From NCBI RefSeq assembly GCF_007066085.1, contig NZ_CP041405.1, forward strand, positions 4,977,001 through 5,041,000: a DNA stretch of 64,000 nucleotides, in the 5' to 3' direction. The position numbers were made by a program, and so were the translations under genes. Each line of letters starts with the position of its first letter. The first letter of the stretch is position 1. The notes beneath the pieces are model-generated. The model ran no database searches. It saw nothing but the letters and a program-made list of their open reading frames with translations, and was not told the origin of the DNA. Origin of the DNA: Paenibacillus thiaminolyticus. GTDB taxonomy: Bacteria > Bacillota > Bacilli > Paenibacillales > Paenibacillaceae. Below are positions 60,391 to 64,000 of the stretch, one piece after another.

Positions 60391-61437
60391 TTAAAGCTTT
60401 TTCCACACTTCCGCTTGGCCTGGCTCTTCGCCGGAGGTCCACCAGCGCGCCTCGTAGACAGCGCCTTTATGGGTTACCCGGTCGCCACCAAGGTAGGTCT
60501 TGCTTGCGTCCCAAGCCGGATATTGCGGGCTGTCGCCCAACGTTTTGACGGTCAGGGCCACAGATGGCTGTGATTTGTTGCCTGCCGTATCGACGGCTCT
60601 TATCGTGTATGTGTAGAAAGTATTCTCTGTTAATCCCGTATCGGTGTACGAGGTCTGTGCCGTCGTTCCGATCAGCGTGCCGTTGCGGTATACTTCGTAC
60701 TGCTGAATTCCGTTCGGGCCTGAAGAAGGACTCCAAGTTAAGGAGATGCTCGTCTGCGTCTGTGAAGGCGAAGCTACGCCTGCTGGAACGGATGGCGTTA
60801 CGCCACCGGAACCATTGTTCAGGTTGACGTCAATGACTTGATAGAACGCGTTGCCGGTATCGGCAACTTCCCATACGCCGAGGATAATATAATAGCCGCT
60901 GCGATCGGTTGGCACGCTGCATTGATGCGAGACGGATTTGTTCGGCCGTTGCCCGCCATCGTTATAGTAGCAGAATGGGTCCGGCTCAAGCTGGGCCCGG
61001 GTCAATGGCTGATTTGGATCCCAGTCTTTTTTCGTAATATAGTATTTCCATTCTTTCGTGGCATGCGGCGCTGTCAGATACCAAGTGAAGGTGTTGTTGC
61101 CGCCGTTCATATCGACTTTGTTCCAGCGGGTAGATGATTGTGCATCCAACTCCGGGAACACGCCGCCCCCGGCGATATGGCCGTCCGCCGGACCGCCGAT
61201 CGGGAAGTTGCCCCTCGCTTCAATGCTTTGCGGCTCGTACTCCACGAGTCCGCAATTGGTGTTCTCCCCGAGCTTGCACTGATAGGCGCGGCTGTGCGGA
61301 GATTCGATATAGCCATGGGCGGACGCCTGCCCGGCGAATACCATCATGCAGAAGAAGGCGGCCAATACGGCGCCAAAAGCGACAAACATCGGGGATACTT
61401 TGGACGCTAGCGGATTCCAGACTCGCAACTGATTCAT
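60391..61437 (-). CDS. AA10 lytic chitin monooxygenase with FnIII and CBM5/12
   Basis: 348 residues from ATG 61437 (AGGAGG upstream). Signal peptide ends ASA before His41, which becomes the N-terminal copper ligand of the histidine brace (HGYIESPHSRAYQC); the second ligand His is in LTAPHATKEWKYY. Typical AA10 segments (GPADGHIAGGG, WYLTAPHATKEW, QVIDVNL) follow. After the catalytic domain (about 41-215) come a fibronectin-III domain (SISLTWSPSSGPNGIQQYEV) and a C-terminal chitin-binding CBM5/12 (YPAWDASKTYLGGDRVTHKG). Secreted copper enzyme that oxidatively cuts crystalline chitin. Ends at a shared terminator. Confidence 0.94.
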   Translation of the reverse strand: MNQLRVWNPLASKVSPMFVAFGAVLAAFFCMMVFAGQASAHGYIESPHSRAYQCKLGENTNCGLVEYEPQSIEARGNFPIGGPADGHIAGGGVFPELDAQSSTRWNKVDMNGGNNTFTWYLTAPHATKEWKYYITKKDWDPNQPLTRAQLEPDPFCYYNDGGQRPNKSVSHQCSVPTDRSGYYIILGVWEVADTGNAFYQVIDVNLNNGSGGVTPSVPAGVASPSQTQTSISLTWSPSSGPNGIQQYEVYRNGTLIGTTAQTSYTDTGLTENTFYTYTIRAVDTAGNKSQPSVALTVKTLGDSPQYPAWDASKTYLGGDRVTHKGAVYEARWWTSGEEPGQAEVWKKL

Positions 61438-62128
61438 AACAATACCTCCTAAAAAGTTGAATTTGGACAAGTTCTACACAACGTCAGACCGCTGCTTTGG
61501 AAGAGATGACCACCTCCTTGATAGAATGAAACCGTTTTAAAATAAAGTTATCTCGTTTTAACTTTTCCGCGTAAAAAAGAAAAGTAACCGGTAAAAAAGG
61601 CTGAAATAGCGTCATTTACAACAAGAAAGCAGAAGTCAGGTCATGGATTGGAAGCTGGTGCTGCTAGCAGATTGTTGATTAATATGCTGGACTGGAGCTG
61701 TCGCATGTTGGCGGCATCTATCGCAAAGGCAGAGTATGCGCGCAAGGTGCCGAAAAAGAAGTCGGATTCCACGATGAAGTCTTCGTGTCGCCGCGTCTAC
61801 TGCTCAGGATTCGACAGGAGTGGAGCGGGACATTCGTTGGTTTCATATTACAAAATTTTAACCAAATTGGCTATAACTAATTTTCATTATTTTGGAATAA
61901 AGTCAAATTGCATCCTTTGATTGGAGAATTATCCGAGGCTGAGTTTACGTTTTATCGTGAATATGAAAGGGGACATCTGTCTTTCCTTCACTTTACTTCA
62001 CCAAGAGGATGAAGTCTTCTTTTGCAGTAAGATAGTATTATATAATTGTTCAGCGATAGATTCCGGACCATCTTGTTGGGCGATGCGGATGTTGCTATGA
62101 TGGGAGGAAACATAGAGGTAAGGAGACG
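61438..62128. other. Gap between LPMO and N-acetyltransferase genes
   Basis: No complete gene. A stop-free plus-strand stretch 61683-61880 reads protein-like in part (HVGGIYRKGRVCAQG, HDEVFVSPRLLLRIRQEWSG) without a start or ribosome site, so it may be a remnant of a lost gene that I cannot identify. The stretch next to the LPMO gene (61500-61620) is AT-rich and likely holds its promoter. Confidence 0.4.
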
Positions 62129-62917
62129 ATGAAGTTGGAGAGACGCGAGCATTTGAAGTCTGATGTATACGCTTACTTGAAGCGGATAGGTTATGATGGT
62201 CCGCTTGACGGCGGTGCCGCTGTGCTGGCCGATCTGCAGGAATGTCATCTGCATGCCGTGCCCTACGAAAATTTTGATATTTTGAACCGAGTGCCGTTGT
62301 CGCTCGACATTCCTGATCTGATAAACAAAATTATAATCCGCCGCCGGGGCGGTTACTGTTTCGAGCTGAATGCATTGTTTGGATGGCTGCTGCGGGAGCT
62401 TGGCTATCCGGTCACCGATTTGATGGCTCGCTTTTGGCGAGATGAACCGAATCTCCCGCCCAAGCGCCGCCACCAGGTTCTGCAAGTCCGGGCCGGGGAC
62501 AAGACGTATCTGTGCGATGTCGGAGTAGGCGGAATTGTTCCGCGCCGGCCGGTACGCATCGAAGCGGGCCTGGAGCAATGGCAGGGGGATGAATGCTATC
62601 GGCTGGAACGGGATCCGGACTATGGCTGGATGCTGTTCGAGTTCAAGCGGGACGGATGGAGCCGTCTCTATTCCTTTACGGAGGAGCCGCAGCTCCCGCG
62701 GGATTTCATTATGCCTTCGTTCTGGTGCGAGCATGCGCCGGAGTCCATTTTTACCCAACAGGCGATGGCGGCGGTCCGCACTCGTGAAGGGCGCAATACG
62801 CTCGCCGGAGATGAATTCCGCATCTTCACGGCCGATGGCGTCCATACCTTTATTCCACAGTCGAAGGAGCAATATGATGAAGCGTTGAAAACCTACTTCG
62901 GCATCGTGCTCGGATAA
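62129..62917 (+). CDS. Arylamine N-acetyltransferase
   Basis: 262 residues. Transfers acetyl from acetyl-CoA to arylamines/hydrazines through a Cys-His-Asp triad: Cys77 in RRRGGYCFELN, His115 in KRRHQVLQV and Asp130 in YLCDVGVGG. Family hallmarks HAVPYENFDIL and RGGYCFELN are complete. GTAAGGAG precedes the ATG. Cytoplasmic detoxification or secondary-metabolite role. Confidence 0.94.
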   Translation: MKLERREHLKSDVYAYLKRIGYDGPLDGGAAVLADLQECHLHAVPYENFDILNRVPLSLDIPDLINKIIIRRRGGYCFELNALFGWLLRELGYPVTDLMARFWRDEPNLPPKRRHQVLQVRAGDKTYLCDVGVGGIVPRRPVRIEAGLEQWQGDECYRLERDPDYGWMLFEFKRDGWSRLYSFTEEPQLPRDFIMPSFWCEHAPESIFTQQAMAAVRTREGRNTLAGDEFRIFTADGVHTFIPQSKEQYDEALKTYFGIVLG

Positions 62918-62934
62918 GCTTGAGGCCGCACGCC

Positions 62935-63001
62935 AAAAAGAGCGCTCCCTTGCAGGCAATGCCTTATCTTAATGACATTGCCCTTGCGGGACGCTCTTTT
63001 T
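62935..63001. terminator. Bidirectional terminator between NAT and mqnD
   Basis: AAAAAGAGCG (62935-62944) and CGCTCTTTTT (62992-63001) are the outer arms; inner CAATG/CATTG and CCC/GGG pairs extend the stem. A and T runs on both sides suit two convergent genes. Confidence 0.88.
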
Positions 63002-63072
63002 GCCTTCTTCGCTTCCTTCATCTGGTGCCGTTCAAGTTCCCCATGCTACAGTTGCTTGGCGGTGAACGGAGG

Positions 63073-63906
63073 TTATAAGCGCAGCAGGGCCGGATCGAAG
63101 GTTGGCACAAGCCCTTCTTCTGCGGCTCTTCTCAGAAGAGCCTCTACGGCAGCGTATCCGTCCTCGCCTAGATTTGCGGTGAACTCGTTCACATAGAGAT
63201 TGATATGGGCTTGCGCCACCTGCGGATCCATTTCCTGCGCATGGTGCAGCACGTAAGACAGGGACGCCTCCGGGTGCGCCCAGGCATATTCCACGGATGC
63301 GCGCGCCCATTCGGCGATCTTGCCTGCATCAAGGGTCCGGCGGGCAATGATTGCCCCGAGCGGGATAGGCAGGCCGGTATCGGCTTCCCACCAGCTTCCC
63401 ATATCGGCCAGCAAGGTCAACCCGTAAGACGGGTAGGTGAAGCGCGCTTCATGGATAACGAGTCCGGCGTCGATATGGCCGTCGCGCACCGCCGGCATAA
63501 TCTGATGGAACGGCATGACGACGATCTCCCCTACGCCGCCGGGCACATGCTTCGCTGCCCACAAGCGGAACAGCAGGTAAGCCGTCGAGCGCTCGCTCGG
63601 AACGGCTACCCGCCGGCCGCTGAGCGCCGCCGGATCGCTTCCGCCTTCCTTCGTCAGCACGAGCGGGCCGCAGCCCCGGCCGAGCGCGCCGCCGCATGGG
63701 AGCAGCGCATAATCGGACAGCACCCAGGGAAGCGCCGCATAGGAGATTTTAAGCACCTCCGGTCCTTGGCCGCTGGCCGCCAGACCGTTCGTAATATCGA
63801 TGTCCGCATAGGTTACGTCCAGCTCCGGCGCTCCGGGAATAAGCCCGTGCACCCAGGCATGGAAGACAAACGTATCGTTCGGACAAGGGGAAAAGGCAAT
63901 TTTCAT
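63073..63906 (-). CDS. mqnD: 1,4-dihydroxy-6-naphthoate synthase
   Basis: 277 residues from ATG 63906 (GGAGGTG upstream). MqnD converts cyclic dehypoxanthinyl futalosine to 1,4-dihydroxy-6-naphthoate in the futalosine menaquinone pathway. The start IAFSPCPNDTFVFHAWVHGL is diagnostic for MqnD, and DITNGLAASG, KISYAALPWVL, VPSERSTAYLLFRLW and DAGLVIHEARFTYP follow. It lies two bases after the end of mqnB. Menaquinone is therefore made by the futalosine route, not MenF-MenC. Confidence 0.95.
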   Translation of the reverse strand: MKIAFSPCPNDTFVFHAWVHGLIPGAPELDVTYADIDITNGLAASGQGPEVLKISYAALPWVLSDYALLPCGGALGRGCGPLVLTKEGGSDPAALSGRRVAVPSERSTAYLLFRLWAAKHVPGGVGEIVVMPFHQIMPAVRDGHIDAGLVIHEARFTYPSYGLTLLADMGSWWEADTGLPIPLGAIIARRTLDAGKIAEWARASVEYAWAHPEASLSYVLHHAQEMDPQVAQAHINLYVNEFTANLGEDGYAAVEALLRRAAEEGLVPTFDPALLRL

Positions 63907-63908
63907 GA

Positions 63909-64000
63909 TTACAGCACCTCCGGTAAGACTGAACAAGCGGCTTCCAATGCTTTCAGCGCCTCTGGGATGCGCCATGCCGCCCGGTTGCGCGGACCGACCG
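63909..64000 (-). CDS. mqnB: Futalosine hydrolase, C-terminal end
   Basis: The last ~29 codons in view on the minus strand (VGPRNRAAWRIPEALKALEA and CSVLPEVL, then stop) match the C-terminus of futalosine hydrolase, where VGPRxRxAWRI is conserved. The gene runs off the window's right end (upstream in its direction). MqnB removes hypoxanthine from futalosine, two steps before MqnD. mqnB-mqnD adjacency is common in this pathway. Confidence 0.85.
   Translation of the reverse strand, partial: VGPRNRAAWRIPEALKALEAACSVLPEVL

Noticed and set aside
61648..61920. 90-codon plus-strand frame
   Set aside because: No ribosome site, low-complexity translation; a different frame in the same place reads more protein-like but lacks a start.

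Overview
The window looks like a Paenibacillus (or close Bacillota) chromosome. Genes carry strong AGGAGG-type ribosome binding sites. There is a YesM/YesN two-component pair beside an Lpl-type sugar importer, a giant exported protease with C-terminal S-layer homology repeats, the futalosine menaquinone genes mqnB/mqnD, and intergenic repeats rich in CCTGTAAAA/GCAGCAATT. Most of the window is GC-rich; 16.5-21.4 kb and 56-60.2 kb are visibly more A+T-rich and probably acquired. No rRNA, tRNA, CRISPR array or intact insertion sequence was seen.

Layout. 1-1920: the end of mtnK, then mtnA (methylthioribose kinase and isomerase). 2320-3081: a DeoR-type repressor facing away from 3420-11693, a complete bacterial microcompartment (BMC) operon: class II aldolase, CoA-acylating aldehyde dehydrogenase, five BMC-H shell proteins, PduL, a BMC-P vertex protein, a decayed small gene, a CoA-disulfide reductase/NADH oxidase-type flavoprotein and a CoA-transferase-like pair. 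There is no diol dehydratase, so the aldehyde should come from the aldolase. mtnK-mtnA next door suggests methylthioribulose-1-P or 5-deoxyribulose-1-P as the aldolase substrate. 12.1-16.1 kb: exopolysaccharide-type genes (GT2 synthase, acyltransferase-3, GH18) and a small protein. 16.2-21.4 kb: an XRE regulator, a truncated DWVKE-family gene and an McrB/McrC-like restriction pair. 21.9-30.4 kb: sugar ABC importer, YesMN pair and a Gfo/Idh/MocA dehydrogenase. 30.4-31.2 kb: a non-coding repeat array. 32.2-38.8 kb: a 2170-residue S8 protease.

39.0-47.3 kb is a compact natural-product-like operon: acyl carrier protein, ATP-grasp enzyme, GT-B glycosyltransferase-like protein, radical SAM/SPASM enzyme, three-gene ABC-2 exporter and a BtrH-like C39-fold acyltransferase. 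The ACP + ATP-grasp + BtrH-like set recalls the carrier-bound amino-acid logic of butirosin side-chain synthesis, but the rest differs. 47.5-47.9 kb holds decayed genes. 48.0-48.9 kb has a second XRE/DWVKE module, this time full length. 49.0-53.6 kb: MFS transporter, an oxidoreductase fragment, OsmC, and two WYL regulators. The WYL genes diverge from a YcgL-like nucleotidyltransferase and RtcB RNA ligase (53.7-55.9 kb). 56.0-60.2 kb: BlaI/M56 peptidase with a promoter buried in an 18-bp inverted repeat, a stalk-domain protein, a secreted protein and an ECF sigma factor. 60.4-64.0 kb: AA10 chitin monooxygenase, arylamine N-acetyltransferase, mqnD and the end of mqnB.

The two most interesting systems are the aldolase microcompartment beside mtnKA and the ACP/ATP-grasp/BtrH/radical-SAM cluster. 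All functions are inferred from motifs and context read by eye; no database search was run.
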